The notes under the pieces were generated by a model, which saw only the letters and a program-made list of their open reading frames with translations, searched no databases and was not told where the DNA came from. A DNA stretch of 64,000 nucleotides from Devosia epidermidihirudinis (lineage in GTDB: Bacteria > Pseudomonadota > Alphaproteobacteria > Rhizobiales > Devosiaceae), in assembly GCF_000971295.1 (NCBI RefSeq), contig NZ_LANJ01000046.1, forward strand, positions 157,065 to 221,064, read 5' to 3'. This document shows positions 53,298-62,708 of this stretch, piece by piece (positions within the stretch are counted from its first letter, which is position 1; every line of letters starts with the position of its first letter). Position numbers and translations under genes: made by a program.

Positions 53298-54779
53298 GTG
53301 TCCAGCCGTATCATTCCCGTCCCGACTTTCGACTACGTGGTGTTCGGCGCCACGGGCGACCTGACCAAACGCAAGCTGATCCCTGCGCTTTACCATCGTT
53401 TCCTCGATGGTCAGTTCGATGATGAGTGCCGCATTATCGGTGTGTCCCGCTCCAAGCTGAGCGACGCCGATTTCCAGGCCGCCGCTCGTGATGCGGTCAT
53501 CCAGTTCGTGGAAAAGGATTATCAGGACGAGAAGGTCATCGACCGCTTCGTCAAGATTTTCAGCTATGTGGCTGTCGACGTCAGCAAGCCTGAAGAGGCT
53601 GGCGATCTCGGCAAGAAGCTGCGCGAAGACCCCAAGGTTGTGCGCGCCTTCTATCTGGCCGTGGCGCCCGACCTGTTCGAGCCCATCGCCGAATACCTCG
53701 CCAAAAAGAAGTATTATCGCCGCGACGCCCGCGTCGTGATCGAAAAGCCATTGGGCCACGATCTGCTGTCCTCGATGGAAATCAATGACGGCGTGGCCAA
53801 GATCTTCAAGGAAGATCAGGTCTATCGCATCGATCACTATCTCGGCAAAGAGACGGTGCAGAACCTGCTGGCGCTGCGCTTTGCCAACACGCTGTTCGAG
53901 CCCATCTGGAACTCGGCCCATATCGACCACGTGCAGCTGACCGTGGCCGAGAGCGTTGGCGCTGGTACACGCGGCTATTACGATGAATCTGGCGCCCTGC
54001 GCGACATGATCCAGAACCATATGCTGCAGCTGCTGTGCCTTGTGGCCATGGAGCCACCAGCATCGGACGACGCCAATGCGCTGCGCGACGAAAAGCTCAA
54101 AGTGCTGCGCGCGCTCAAGCCCATCGTCAACGGCGATGTGGCCAAGAACACCGTGCGTGGCCAGTATAAGGGCGTTAAGTCGGAAACCACGGCTGTGGCC
54201 GGGTATCAGGACGAGTTGCCCGAAGACAAGAAGGGCAGCCGCACTGAGACTTTTGTGGCCTTGAAGGCCGAAGTTGAAAACTGGCGCTGGGCTGGTGTGC
54301 CGTTCTACTTCCGCACCGGCAAGCGCATGGCCAACCGCGTTTCGGAAATCTGCATCCAGTTCAAGCCAATCCCGCACTCCATGTTCGACCATGCCGAGGG
54401 CGCGCCAAAGGCCAACAAGCTGATCATCCGCCTGCAGCCCGACGAAGGCGTCAAGCTGATGATGATGATCAAGGATCCAGGTCCCGGTGGCATGCGCCTG
54501 CGCGAAGTGCCGTTGAACCTCTCCTTTGCCCAGACGTTTAGCGAGCGGACGCCAGAAGCCTATGAGCGCCTGTTGCTCGACGTGATCCGTGGCAGCCAGA
54601 CGCTGTTCATGCGCCGCGACGAATTGGAAGAAGCCTGGACATGGGTGGACCCGATCCGCGAAGCATGGGATCGCTCTAGCGAGCCACCACAATCTTATGT
54701 GGCGGGGACCTGGGGCCCAAGCGGCGCGATCGCCCTGATCGAGCGCGACGGTCGCACCTGGTATGAGGACGATATCTAA
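53298..54779 (+). CDS. zwf: Glucose-6-phosphate dehydrogenase
   Basis: 493 residues, GTG start with GAGGAC upstream. It oxidises glucose-6-phosphate to 6-phosphogluconolactone with NAD(P). The coenzyme loop is FGATGDLTKRKLIPALYHRF, the substrate motif is YRIDHYLGKETVQN with the catalytic His, and FRTGKRM follows. Cotranscribed with the sugar kinase (11-base gap) and followed by pgl and edd, so it opens the Entner-Doudoroff route. Confidence 0.98.
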   Translation: MSSRIIPVPTFDYVVFGATGDLTKRKLIPALYHRFLDGQFDDECRIIGVSRSKLSDADFQAAARDAVIQFVEKDYQDEKVIDRFVKIFSYVAVDVSKPEEAGDLGKKLREDPKVVRAFYLAVAPDLFEPIAEYLAKKKYYRRDARVVIEKPLGHDLLSSMEINDGVAKIFKEDQVYRIDHYLGKETVQNLLALRFANTLFEPIWNSAHIDHVQLTVAESVGAGTRGYYDESGALRDMIQNHMLQLLCLVAMEPPASDDANALRDEKLKVLRALKPIVNGDVAKNTVRGQYKGVKSETTAVAGYQDELPEDKKGSRTETFVALKAEVENWRWAGVPFYFRTGKRMANRVSEICIQFKPIPHSMFDHAEGAPKANKLIIRLQPDEGVKLMMMIKDPGPGGMRLREVPLNLSFAQTFSERTPEAYERLLLDVIRGSQTLFMRRDELEEAWTWVDPIREAWDRSSEPPQSYVAGTWGPSGAIALIERDGRTWYEDDI

Positions 54780-54883
54780 GGCTTCAGGGCTCGCTGCCTG
54801 ACCTTGTCCGTTTGGCCGAGGTTGTCGCGATAGCGACGTGTGGGCGTGTAATGCTGACGGGTGGTGTGATGCGTCAAGATCGC

Positions 54884-54916
54884 ACCCCTGACCCACTCCC
54901 CTGCGGGGCGAGGGGA
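54884..54916. repeat. Short GC palindrome between zwf and pgl
   Basis: ACTCCCCTGCGGGGCGAGGGG with a CCCCTGACCC lead-in, resembling the hairpin cores elsewhere. The 194-base gap otherwise holds no recognisable feature. Confidence 0.5.
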
Positions 54917-54973
54917 CGATAGAGTGGAGGCGCGGTTCACGCCGCCGCCTCTGCCAAGATAAGGACGACACCT

Positions 54974-55669
54974 ATGACGATCGATCGCCGCACTTTTGCC
55001 GACAAGCCGACTTTGGCTGCCGAACTGGCCGAAGCCGTTGCCGACCGTATCCGGGCGGCGATTACCGAGCGTGGCATGGCGGCAATTGCGGTGAGCGGCG
55101 GATCGACCCCATCGCGCTTCTTCCAGGCGCTGGGCAAGACCAAGGATATCGATTGGTCCAAGGTCATCGTAACGCTGGTGGACGAGCGCTGGGTCGATGA
55201 GACCAGCGATCGCTCCAATGCGCTTCTGGTCAACGAACGCATGTTGCAGGGTCCTGCTGCAACGGCGCGGTTCTTCCCGCTCTATTCGGGCGGCGATGAG
55301 CCGGATGCCGACGCTGTCGGCCGCACCAATGCCCTGCTCGCCGATCTGCCAGAGCAGTTCGCAGCGGTGGTGCTGGGCATGGGCAATGACGGGCACACGG
55401 CCTCGTTCTTCCCCGGCGGCGATACACTGGACGCTGCGCTGCATACTGAAGGGCCAACTCTGGCCATTCACGCACCGGGCGCGGGCGAACCGCGCATCAC
55501 ATTTACCCTTCCGCGTCTCCTCCGCACGGATGGGCTCTACCTGCATATCGAAGGCGAGGAAAAGGCCGAAGTGCTCGATAAGGCGCTGGGCGATGGTCCA
55601 ACTGAGGACATGCCCATCCGCGCTGTGCTGCGCTCCGACCACACTGTAACTGTCTACTGGTGCCCATAG
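54974..55669 (+). CDS. pgl: 6-Phosphogluconolactonase
   Basis: 231 residues, AAGGA ten bases upstream. Pgl hydrolyses 6-phosphogluconolactone to 6-phosphogluconate. The SugarP-isomerase-like fold shows [37 protein letters not shown] and [18 protein letters not shown]. It is complete and lies between zwf and edd on one strand. Confidence 0.97.
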   Translation: MTIDRRTFADKPTLAAELAEAVADRIRAAITERGMAAIAVSGGSTPSRFFQALGKTKDIDWSKVIVTLVDERWVDETSDRSNALLVNERMLQGPAATARFFPLYSGGDEPDADAVGRTNALLADLPEQFAAVVLGMGNDGHTASFFPGGDTLDAALHTEGPTLAIHAPGAGEPRITFTLPRLLRTDGLYLHIEGEEKAEVLDKALGDGPTEDMPIRAVLRSDHTVTVYWCP

Positions 55670-55733
55670 TCCCCTTAGCGATCCCCAATCGACCGCTCTG
55701 GCCACGAAGGGCTCCATAAAAAGGAGCTCGCCA

Positions 55734-57548
55734 ATGTCTGTCCGTCAGGCCATCCAGGATGTCACCGATCGTATCGCGGCCCGCAGCCACGATACGCGCC
55801 GGGACTATCTCAACCGCGTTGAGGCTGCGCGCGAAGCCGGCGTTAATCGCGCCGTGCTCTCCTGCGGCAACCTTGCGCATGCCTTTGCCGCCTGCACCCC
55901 GTCTGAAAAGGCGGCTCTTGCGGGCGACAAGGTACTGAACCTGGGCATCATCAACAGCTATAACGACATGCTGAGTGCCCATCAGCCCTATCAATTCTAT
56001 CCCGACATCATCAAGGAAGCGGCCCGCTCCATCGGCGCGACCGCCCAGGTGGCCGGCGGCGTGCCCGCGATGTGCGATGGCGTGACCCAGGGCCAGCCCG
56101 GCATGGACCTCAGCCTGTTCAGCCGCGACGTGATCGCCATGGCGACGGCGATCTCGCTCAGCCACAACATGTTCGATGCCGCTGTCTATCTCGGCATTTG
56201 CGACAAGATCGTCCCCGGCCTGTTGATCGGCGCGCTGACCTTTGGTCACCTGCCAGCCGTGTTCGTGCCCGCCGGTCCCATGCCATCGGGCATTCCGAAC
56301 GACGAAAAGAGCAAGGTCCGCCAGCTCTATATGGAGGGCAAGGTCGGCCGCGCCGAACTGCTCGAGGCCGAGAGCAAGTCCTATCACTCGGCCGGCACCT
56401 GTACCTTCTATGGCACGGCAAACTCCAACCAGATGCTCATGGAAATCATGGGCCTGCACCTGCCGGGCGCGAGCTTTGTCAATCCGGGCACCCCGCTGCG
56501 CGATGCGTTGACCAAGGAAGCCACCATCCGCGCGCTGTCGCTGAGCGCGCAGGGCAACAACTACACCCCGGTCGGCCACATCATCGATGAGAAGGCCATC
56601 GTCAACGGGCTGGTGGGCCTGCACGCCACGGGCGGCTCGACCAACCACACCATGCACCTGATCGCCATTGCGGCGGCTGCGGGCCTGCAGGTGACCTGGG
56701 ACGATATGAGCGACCTCTCGGACGCAACGCCGCTGCTGGCGCGCGTTTACCCGAACGGCGTTGCCGACGTGAACCACTTCCACGCTGCGGGCGGCATGGG
56801 CTTCCTCATTCAGGAACTGCTGGAAAGCGGGCACCTGCACGAAGACGTCAAGACCGTCTGGGGCAATGGCCTGTCGGGCTATACCGTCGAAGCCAAGCTG
56901 ATCGAAGACAAGCTGACTTTCGAGCAGTCGCCCAAGGAATCGGCGCTGCCAAAGGTGCTGACCAAGGTGGCCACGGCCTTCTCGCCAACGGGCGGCCTCA
57001 AGTTGCTGACGGGCAATCTTGGCCGTTCGGTGATCAAGGTCTCGGCGGTCAAGCCCGAGCATCGTGTGATCGAGGCTCCAGCCCGCGTGTTCCACGGCCA
57101 GGAAGGCCTGCAGGCCGCGTTCAAGGCAGGCGAGCTCAATGGCGACATGATCGCCGTGGTGCGCTTCTCCGGCCCCAAGGCCCTCGGCATGCCAGAGCTG
57201 CACAAGTTGACCCCATCGCTGGGCATTCTGCAGGATCGCGGCTTCAAGGTGGCGCTGCTGACCGATGGCCGCATGTCGGGTGCATCGGGCAAGGTGCCCG
57301 CCGCCATCCACATGACGCCGGAAGCCGTCGACGGCGGCCCGATCTCCAAGATCCGCGACGGAGACATGATCCGCCTCGACGCCAATGAAGGCACGCTGAC
57401 CTTCCTCGGCGACGAGAAGGAGTTTTTCTCGCGCACCCCGGCCACCGAAGACCTCCGCAGCCAGCACTTCGGCATGGGCCGCGAACTCTTCGCCGGGTTC
57501 CGGAGCCTAGTGGGTGTGGCCGATCGCGGCGCGAGCGTGTTTCAGTAG
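55734..57548 (+). CDS. edd: Phosphogluconate dehydratase
   Basis: 604 residues, AAGGAG eight bases before ATG. Edd dehydrates 6-phosphogluconate to KDPG, the first reaction specific to the Entner-Doudoroff pathway, using an iron-sulfur cluster. The IlvD/Edd family residues are visible: [35 protein letters not shown] with a cluster Cys, [12 protein letters not shown], and [16 protein letters not shown]. The matching KDPG aldolase is not in the window. Confidence 0.98.
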   Translation: MSVRQAIQDVTDRIAARSHDTRRDYLNRVEAAREAGVNRAVLSCGNLAHAFAACTPSEKAALAGDKVLNLGIINSYNDMLSAHQPYQFYPDIIKEAARSIGATAQVAGGVPAMCDGVTQGQPGMDLSLFSRDVIAMATAISLSHNMFDAAVYLGICDKIVPGLLIGALTFGHLPAVFVPAGPMPSGIPNDEKSKVRQLYMEGKVGRAELLEAESKSYHSAGTCTFYGTANSNQMLMEIMGLHLPGASFVNPGTPLRDALTKEATIRALSLSAQGNNYTPVGHIIDEKAIVNGLVGLHATGGSTNHTMHLIAIAAAAGLQVTWDDMSDLSDATPLLARVYPNGVADVNHFHAAGGMGFLIQELLESGHLHEDVKTVWGNGLSGYTVEAKLIEDKLTFEQSPKESALPKVLTKVATAFSPTGGLKLLTGNLGRSVIKVSAVKPEHRVIEAPARVFHGQEGLQAAFKAGELNGDMIAVVRFSGPKALGMPELHKLTPSLGILQDRGFKVALLTDGRMSGASGKVPAAIHMTPEAVDGGPISKIRDGDMIRLDANEGTLTFLGDEKEFFSRTPATEDLRSQHFGMGRELFAGFRSLVGVADRGASVFQ

Positions 57549-57583
57549 TGCAGCGAAAGCAAACCTTCGGCGCTCCAATCAGC

Positions 57584-58000
57584 ATGAAGGGCATCGGCCG
57601 CGGTGTCGGCATTGCGTGCTTGATCGCCGTCGGTTTCTTCGCGTCTTACGTTGCCTACCACTACTTCGCGTTGAACTTGCTGTTCAACGCCACCACTCGG
57701 CACTTGTATCAGTATCGGGAGGTGGTTGGCCGGAACAACGAGGTCAACCTGATCCCAGGTCTGTTCAGCGGTGGGGAGTCTAAGGTGCAGGTTGGCGCAG
57801 AACTTCTAGGCGCTGGCTTGGACGCTTGGAATACCTCTTACACGACGATGCCGCCCGGTGCCGAGAGCGTCGAGAAGTTTCATCTCTGGGCGGGTGGCCG
57901 CAGCATAGTGTGCGGCAGCGAACTGTTCGTTCTTGTTGGATACGACGAGAATGATCTGCTGACCTCGGCAACCCTGAGTCAAGGCGGCGCCTGCCTTTGA
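57584..58000 (+). CDS. Hypothetical membrane-anchored protein
   Basis: 138 residues from ATG 57584; a GTG at 57548 overlapping the edd stop would add 12. One N-terminal membrane helix (about residues 5-26, RGVGIACLIAVGFFASYVAY) is followed by a mature domain with two Cys (SIVCGSE and the C-terminal GGACL). The domain is beta-rich (KFHLWAGGRSIVCGSELFVL). No recognised family. GC content is lower than its neighbours. It follows edd directly. Confidence 0.65.
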   Translation: MKGIGRGVGIACLIAVGFFASYVAYHYFALNLLFNATTRHLYQYREVVGRNNEVNLIPGLFSGGESKVQVGAELLGAGLDAWNTSYTTMPPGAESVEKFHLWAGGRSIVCGSELFVLVGYDENDLLTSATLSQGGACL

Positions 58001-58006
58001 GACTTT

Positions 58007-59548
58007 CTAGTTCGCCAGCCAATCGGCAATGATGCTGGCGTCCTGCGGTGTCAGGACGTGGCCGCCAGAAACCGCTTTTAGGGCGACATTTGCGCCCGCT
58101 GCGGTCAGCAGCTTGGCGAGTGCCTCGCCCTTGGCGCGGTAGACGTCGGTTTCGCCAATGACAATCAGCACATCGACGCCAACGAGATCGGCAGCGACGT
58201 CTTCGTCCAGCACCGGCACTGGCCGCAGCAGCACCGCTTTGCGGATCGCGAGGTCAGGCTGCAACAGCATGGATGCGGCGAGGAAATTGGCGCCGTTAGA
58301 ATAGCCGAGGCCGATCAACTTGCTGGGATCGAGCCCATAGGCGGATCGTGCCTCTGCCACGAAGGCATCGAGCGCACCGGCCTCGAAGCGCACGTCCTTT
58401 TGGTCGAACAGCATGGGACCAAAGCCACGGAACCAGCGGCGGGTGCCGTCCTCGATACTGCGACCGCGCAGGCCGAGCAGGGTTGCGTGAGGCGCCGCGC
58501 GGTGGGCAAGGGGCAACAGATCGGTTTCGTCGCCGCCTGTGCCGTGAAACAGCACAATGGTCGTGCCATTGTGCGCGTCTGGCGTGAAGAAGCGGTGATC
58601 GTAGATGAGGTCGCGATAAACGACGCGCTCCAGCCCCGGCAGGCCGAACTGGGGCAGCATGGCCTTGATGTCCTCGGGCTCGGGCGCATCGGGCGGCACG
58701 AACAGGTCGGTCCCCAAGGTTTCAAGCGGCTCATCCAAGGTGAAGCCCGGCCCATCGCTGGCCATTTCGATCAGCGTGCCACCCGGTTCGCGCACATAGA
58801 GCGAGGTGAAGTAATTTCGGTCGTGCAGATTGGTGGGGCTGGAATTGCGCTGGCGCAGCACATGTTCGACGGCGTGGACCTCCTCGGCGTCAAAGGCGCG
58901 CACGGCGACATGGTCGGCGGTGCCGGCGCCCGGTGCGCCGGGCCAGAAGCCGGCGGCATCGCGAATGTCGAGGCTGTCGCCCATGTCCGAGATCAGGCGC
59001 TGCGTGGTGCCTTCGGTCTTGCCGGCGCGGAAGCCGAAATGGGTGGTGAGGAAGCCAACGGTTTCTTCCTGCACGTCCGAGAGCAGGGTGACGCCCCTGA
59101 TGCGCCGGATCTGGTGCTCGGGTTCGATGTCGTTTTGCGGCATCTCGAGCGCGGGGAGGTCGACGCCCACCAGTTTGATGGCCACCCCGTCGGGATCGCG
59201 CAGGCGAAGGACCGTCTCACCAAACTCCTGGCCGGTGCCCTCAACCTTGACCTGATGGCGCAGGGCGCGTTCGACCCAATAGCCGATGGAGGCGGGGGCG
59301 ATAGCGAGGGCTAGTTCGCTCACCTGTCCGGCCCCGGGCTGCCCAGCCGAGCCGCCCTGCCAGACCAGAAAGGTAATGAGCGAGCCGGGCGTGGCGGCAT
59401 AGTCGCCATAGAACAGATGGAGCTGACGCGCATCTTCATAGCCGCCCGTGCGCTTGACCAGTCGCAGGCCGAGAAAGCCGACATAGAAATCAACATTGGC
59501 CTGAACCTCGGCGGTAATCAGGGTGACGTGATGAATACCGCTGGTCAT
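58007..59548 (-). CDS. VOC dioxygenase-like and alpha/beta-hydrolase fusion (MhqO-MhqD type)
   Basis: 513 residues. Residues 1-300 are a ring-cleaving-dioxygenase-like VOC protein with two paired modules (IHHVTLITAEVQANVDFYVG, GVTLLSDVQEETVGFLTTHF and TADHVAVRAFDAEEVHAVEH) and metal-ligand His and Glu (for example YVREPGGTLIEMASDGPGF). Residues about 320-513 are a small carboxylesterase with ATIVLFHGTGGDETDLL-type oxyanion region (TTIVLFHGTGGDETDLLPLA), nucleophile elbow GLGYSNGANF, and catalytic His in SGGHVLTPQD. In Bacillus, MhqO and MhqD are separate proteins of quinone detoxification; here they are one polypeptide. Directly downstream of mutL. Confidence 0.9.
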   Translation of the reverse strand: MTSGIHHVTLITAEVQANVDFYVGFLGLRLVKRTGGYEDARQLHLFYGDYAATPGSLITFLVWQGGSAGQPGAGQVSELALAIAPASIGYWVERALRHQVKVEGTGQEFGETVLRLRDPDGVAIKLVGVDLPALEMPQNDIEPEHQIRRIRGVTLLSDVQEETVGFLTTHFGFRAGKTEGTTQRLISDMGDSLDIRDAAGFWPGAPGAGTADHVAVRAFDAEEVHAVEHVLRQRNSSPTNLHDRNYFTSLYVREPGGTLIEMASDGPGFTLDEPLETLGTDLFVPPDAPEPEDIKAMLPQFGLPGLERVVYRDLIYDHRFFTPDAHNGTTIVLFHGTGGDETDLLPLAHRAAPHATLLGLRGRSIEDGTRRWFRGFGPMLFDQKDVRFEAGALDAFVAEARSAYGLDPSKLIGLGYSNGANFLAASMLLQPDLAIRKAVLLRPVPVLDEDVAADLVGVDVLIVIGETDVYRAKGEALAKLLTAAGANVALKAVSGGHVLTPQDASIIADWLAN

Positions 59549-59549
59549 G

Positions 59550-61397
59550 TTATCGGCTCCGGCCAAACAGGCGTTCGATGTCTTTTTTCTTCAGTTCGAC
59601 ATAGGTCGGGCGGCCGTGGATGCATTGGCCGGAATGGGGCGTGGCCTCCATGTCGCGGAGGAGGGCATTCATCTCGTCGACTCGCAGACGGCGACCGGAC
59701 CGGACTGAGCCGTGGCAGGCCATGCGGGCGATGATCTCGTCCATGCGGTCGGCGACGGCGGTGGACGTGTCCCATTCTGCAAGGCCATCGGCGACGTCGC
59801 GGACAAGGCCATCGATATCGGAATTGCCGAGCAGGGCAGGGGTTTCGCGCACGGCGATGGCGCGGGGGCCGAAGCGCTCGAGGTAGAGCCCGAAACGTTC
59901 GAGATCGGGCGCAGCGTCTTCGAGGCGCGCGCAATCTTCCTCGGGCAGCTCGATGACCAACGGGATCAGCTGCGCCTGACTGGCGACGGGACCGGAGGCC
60001 AGCTGGGCCTTGAACCGCTCATAGACCAGCCGCTCGTGGGCGGCGTGTTGATCGACCAGCAACAGGCCCTCGCCATTCTGGGCGATGATGAAATTGTCGA
60101 ACATCTGCGCGCGGGCCGTGCCGAGGGGAAACTCGGCCAGTTCAGCAGGTGCGGGCTCGACATAGCGCTCGACACGGGCGCTGGGTTCGTTGAGGCCGTC
60201 GAGCGCCGACTGGTTGGCGAGGTCCGAGCCATAGGACGGCGAATAGGGATTGGCGCTGCCATAGCCCATGGGGCGGTCGTAACCGGCAAAGGGCAGGCTC
60301 TCATAGCGCGGCGCATTAAGCGCGGGGGCAGGCGGAGCCGCCTCGTAGGACGGGGAGGTGAAGGCGCCCAGAATGTCGTCGGCGACGCTGGTGGAGGCCT
60401 TGAACCCGGCAGCGGCCAATGCCTCGCCTACGGCGCGGATGACCGCGCTGCGCACGGCCCCGGCATCGCGGAAGCGCAGCTCGGCCTTGGCGGGGTGGAC
60501 GTTGACGTCGACTTCACCGGGGTCGATGGCGATATAGAGCGCGACGACAGGGAAACGGTCGCGGAAGGTATAATCGGCATAGGCGGCGCGGACGGCCCCG
60601 ACCAGCACCTTGTCGCGCACCGAGCGGCCATTGACGAAGTAGAATTGGCTGAGCGAATTGGCGCGGGTGAAGGTGGGCAGGCCCGCCAGACCGGCTACCA
60701 CAACGCCATGGCGGGCCGTGGCGAGACGCACGGCGTTCTGCGCGAAATCATCGCCCATCACCTGCGCCAACCGCGCCTCAAGCGCGCCCGGACCGCTGAC
60801 AGCGGGCCAGTTGGATATGGAGCGGTCTGTGCCCGTGAGCACAAAATGCACGGATGGATTGGCCATGGCCAAGCGCTTGATGGCGTCGGTGATGGCCCCG
60901 GCCTCGGCGCGGTCGGTCTTGAGGAATTTGAGGCGGGCGGGAACATTGGCGAAGAGGTTTTTGACCTCGACGATCGTGCCGCGGTTCATCGCCAGCGGGA
61001 CGGGCCCGGAGCGGACGCCATTGCGCACATCGATACGCAGGCCGCTATCGGCATCAACCGTGCGCGAGGAAATCGACAGCTCGGCAACAGAGCCGATGGA
61101 GGCGAGCGCTTCACCGCGAAAACCCAGGGTGCGGATGTCATCGAGATCATCTTCGCTGAGCTTGGAGGTGGCGTGACGCTCGACCGACAGCACGAGGTCG
61201 GGCTGGTCCATGCCATGCCCATCATCTTCGATGCGGATCAGGCCCTTGCCGCCCGCTGCCGTGGTGACGGTGATGCGCGAGGCGCCCGCGTCGATGGCGT
61301 TCTCGACCAGCTCCTTGACCACGCTGGCAGGCCGCTCCACCACCTCGCCAGCAGCTATGCGATTGATGAGCACTTCGGGAAGCTGGCGAATGGGCAA
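59550..61397 (-). CDS. mutL: DNA mismatch repair protein MutL
   Basis: 615 residues from a TTG at 61397 with AGGAGA seven bases upstream. MutL links mismatch recognition by MutS to strand incision. The GHKL ATPase half shows RIAAGEVVERPASVVKELVE, DDGHGM and TLGFRGEALASIGSVAEL. The C-terminal endonuclease motif DQHA-x2-E-x4-E is intact (DQHAAHERLVYE), with ACHGSVRSG and CIHGRPT, so this is a nicking MutL, as expected in bacteria without MutH. A Pro/Tyr-rich linker lies at about residues 350-420. Confidence 0.97.
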   Translation of the reverse strand: MPIRQLPEVLINRIAAGEVVERPASVVKELVENAIDAGASRITVTTAAGGKGLIRIEDDGHGMDQPDLVLSVERHATSKLSEDDLDDIRTLGFRGEALASIGSVAELSISSRTVDADSGLRIDVRNGVRSGPVPLAMNRGTIVEVKNLFANVPARLKFLKTDRAEAGAITDAIKRLAMANPSVHFVLTGTDRSISNWPAVSGPGALEARLAQVMGDDFAQNAVRLATARHGVVVAGLAGLPTFTRANSLSQFYFVNGRSVRDKVLVGAVRAAYADYTFRDRFPVVALYIAIDPGEVDVNVHPAKAELRFRDAGAVRSAVIRAVGEALAAAGFKASTSVADDILGAFTSPSYEAAPPAPALNAPRYESLPFAGYDRPMGYGSANPYSPSYGSDLANQSALDGLNEPSARVERYVEPAPAELAEFPLGTARAQMFDNFIIAQNGEGLLLVDQHAAHERLVYERFKAQLASGPVASQAQLIPLVIELPEEDCARLEDAAPDLERFGLYLERFGPRAIAVRETPALLGNSDIDGLVRDVADGLAEWDTSTAVADRMDEIIARMACHGSVRSGRRLRVDEMNALLRDMEATPHSGQCIHGRPTYVELKKKDIERLFGRSR

Positions 61398-61472
61398 GGT
61401 CGATTCTCCTAGGCCCCGGAATATAGGGCATAGGGGACGCCATTCCGACCCGGTTACGCCGTTTTCACCCGA

Positions 61473-62603
61473 TCAGTCGTCGGCGATGCAGGGCGAGTTG
61501 AACAGGTCGCCCCGCCACCCGCCTGATACGGTCCGCAGGGCTACGATGAGCCAGGCGATAATCAGCGCCACCACCAGCACTGCGCCGAACCAGGCGATGG
61601 GCGAGAGCGGGATGATGTGAGCCAGCTTGAGCGTCGCCACGGCATAGACGCCGAGTGGGAACGTATAGGCCCACCAGCCCAGATTGAACGGCACCGGCTC
61701 GGTGAAATAGCGAATGGTGATGAGCGTGGCGAGAAACAGCCACCAGAAGCCAAAACCCCAGAGCAGAATGCCCGCCAGAAGGCTTGCGCCGCCGAGGGCA
61801 TCGGCAAAGGGGGCAAGGCCATTGGCCGCCAGAACGGCCGGGGCCGATTGCGACAGCAGGAGCAGGCCGAGCGCACCGCTGGCAATCGGGCCCAGGGCCA
61901 GCCAGCTTGACGCTGCCATGCTGACATGGGGCAGTTTGTGGACGATCATCCGCACCACCAGCATGACGATGAGCCCCATGGCCAGCGGCACCGAGCAGGC
62001 CCAGAGCGCAAAGCAGACGAACAGCACGGCAAGATGGGTGTCGGCCGCCAGATCGGGCAGCAGCAATGCGCCACTGCTGGCGGCAACGCCGCAGGCGACC
62101 ACAGGCAGCAGCCAGATGGCGGTCATCTGGTCATGGGTATGATGCTGGCGCGTGAACATGAAGAAGGGCACGCCAATACCGCAGGCAAAGGCCAGGCTCG
62201 CATCGAACCACCACATGCCAAAGGCAATGTCGATGGCCACATCACCCAGAGCGGGGACGCCGTAGATCACCATGCCATTGCCCACCGTGGCCAGCGCCAT
62301 GGGAATGCAGCCGAGAAACATCGACATGCTGGAATGGCTGAGAATGCGCTTGGCGCCCTCAAAGAAAATCACCCAGCGCGCGCCGTACATCACCACCGAC
62401 AGGGCAAACAGCACCATGGTGAAGACCCAGATGCCCATGCCTGTTTTGAACAGCAGCGGCACCTGCGGGAACTGGCCCAGCGCCACCGCGACAATGCCGG
62501 TGCCCATGCTGACGGCAAACCAGTTCGGCGTGAACAGGCGCACCAGATCGCGCGGACTGGAAAGGCTGGTAAGCGGGCGCAGGGCGGGAAAATCGATGGT
62601 CAT
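61473..62603 (-). CDS. TDT-family transporter (TehA/SLAC1 type)
   Basis: 376 residues from MTIDFPALRPL with AGGAG upstream; longer in-frame versions cross the divergent promoter. About ten membrane helices arranged as in the TehA/SLAC1/Ssu1 family, with LFTPNWFAVSMGTGIVAVAL at the start, FVCFALWACSVPLAMG in the middle, and FNLGWWAYTFPLGVYAVATL near the end. Members carry malate, tellurite, sulfite or nitrate; no feature here decides. The divergent LysR gene is probably its regulator. Confidence 0.93.
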   Translation of the reverse strand: MTIDFPALRPLTSLSSPRDLVRLFTPNWFAVSMGTGIVAVALGQFPQVPLLFKTGMGIWVFTMVLFALSVVMYGARWVIFFEGAKRILSHSSMSMFLGCIPMALATVGNGMVIYGVPALGDVAIDIAFGMWWFDASLAFACGIGVPFFMFTRQHHTHDQMTAIWLLPVVACGVAASSGALLLPDLAADTHLAVLFVCFALWACSVPLAMGLIVMLVVRMIVHKLPHVSMAASSWLALGPIASGALGLLLLSQSAPAVLAANGLAPFADALGGASLLAGILLWGFGFWWLFLATLITIRYFTEPVPFNLGWWAYTFPLGVYAVATLKLAHIIPLSPIAWFGAVLVVALIIAWLIVALRTVSGGWRGDLFNSPCIADD

Positions 62604-62668
62604 GAAAGGCTCCTGCGAGAGCCTATAGGGCGCTGCAATCAAACGATCCAATGAAAGGTTTTTGTGAT

Positions 62669-62691
62669 ATCGTTCGAAAAAATAGAATGAT
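62669..62691. promoter_or_regulatory. Candidate LysR-type operator
   Basis: ATCGTTC-N9-GAATGAT is an inverted repeat containing a T-N11-A spacing, located in the 105-base gap between the divergent TDT and LysR genes. Typical for LysR autoregulatory sites. Confidence 0.5.
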
Positions 62692-62708
62692 TTCTCTGGA
62701 GGGCTGCG

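Noticed and set aside
53112..54971. 619-codon minus-strand frame opposite zwf
   Set aside because: zwf is complete and conserved on the plus strand; no similarity in the antisense product.
55503..57467. Long minus-strand open frame opposite edd
   Set aside because: Edd on the plus strand has all catalytic motifs; the antisense frame is a composition effect.
59712..61412. 566-codon plus-strand frame opposite mutL
   Set aside because: MutL motifs on the minus strand are complete.
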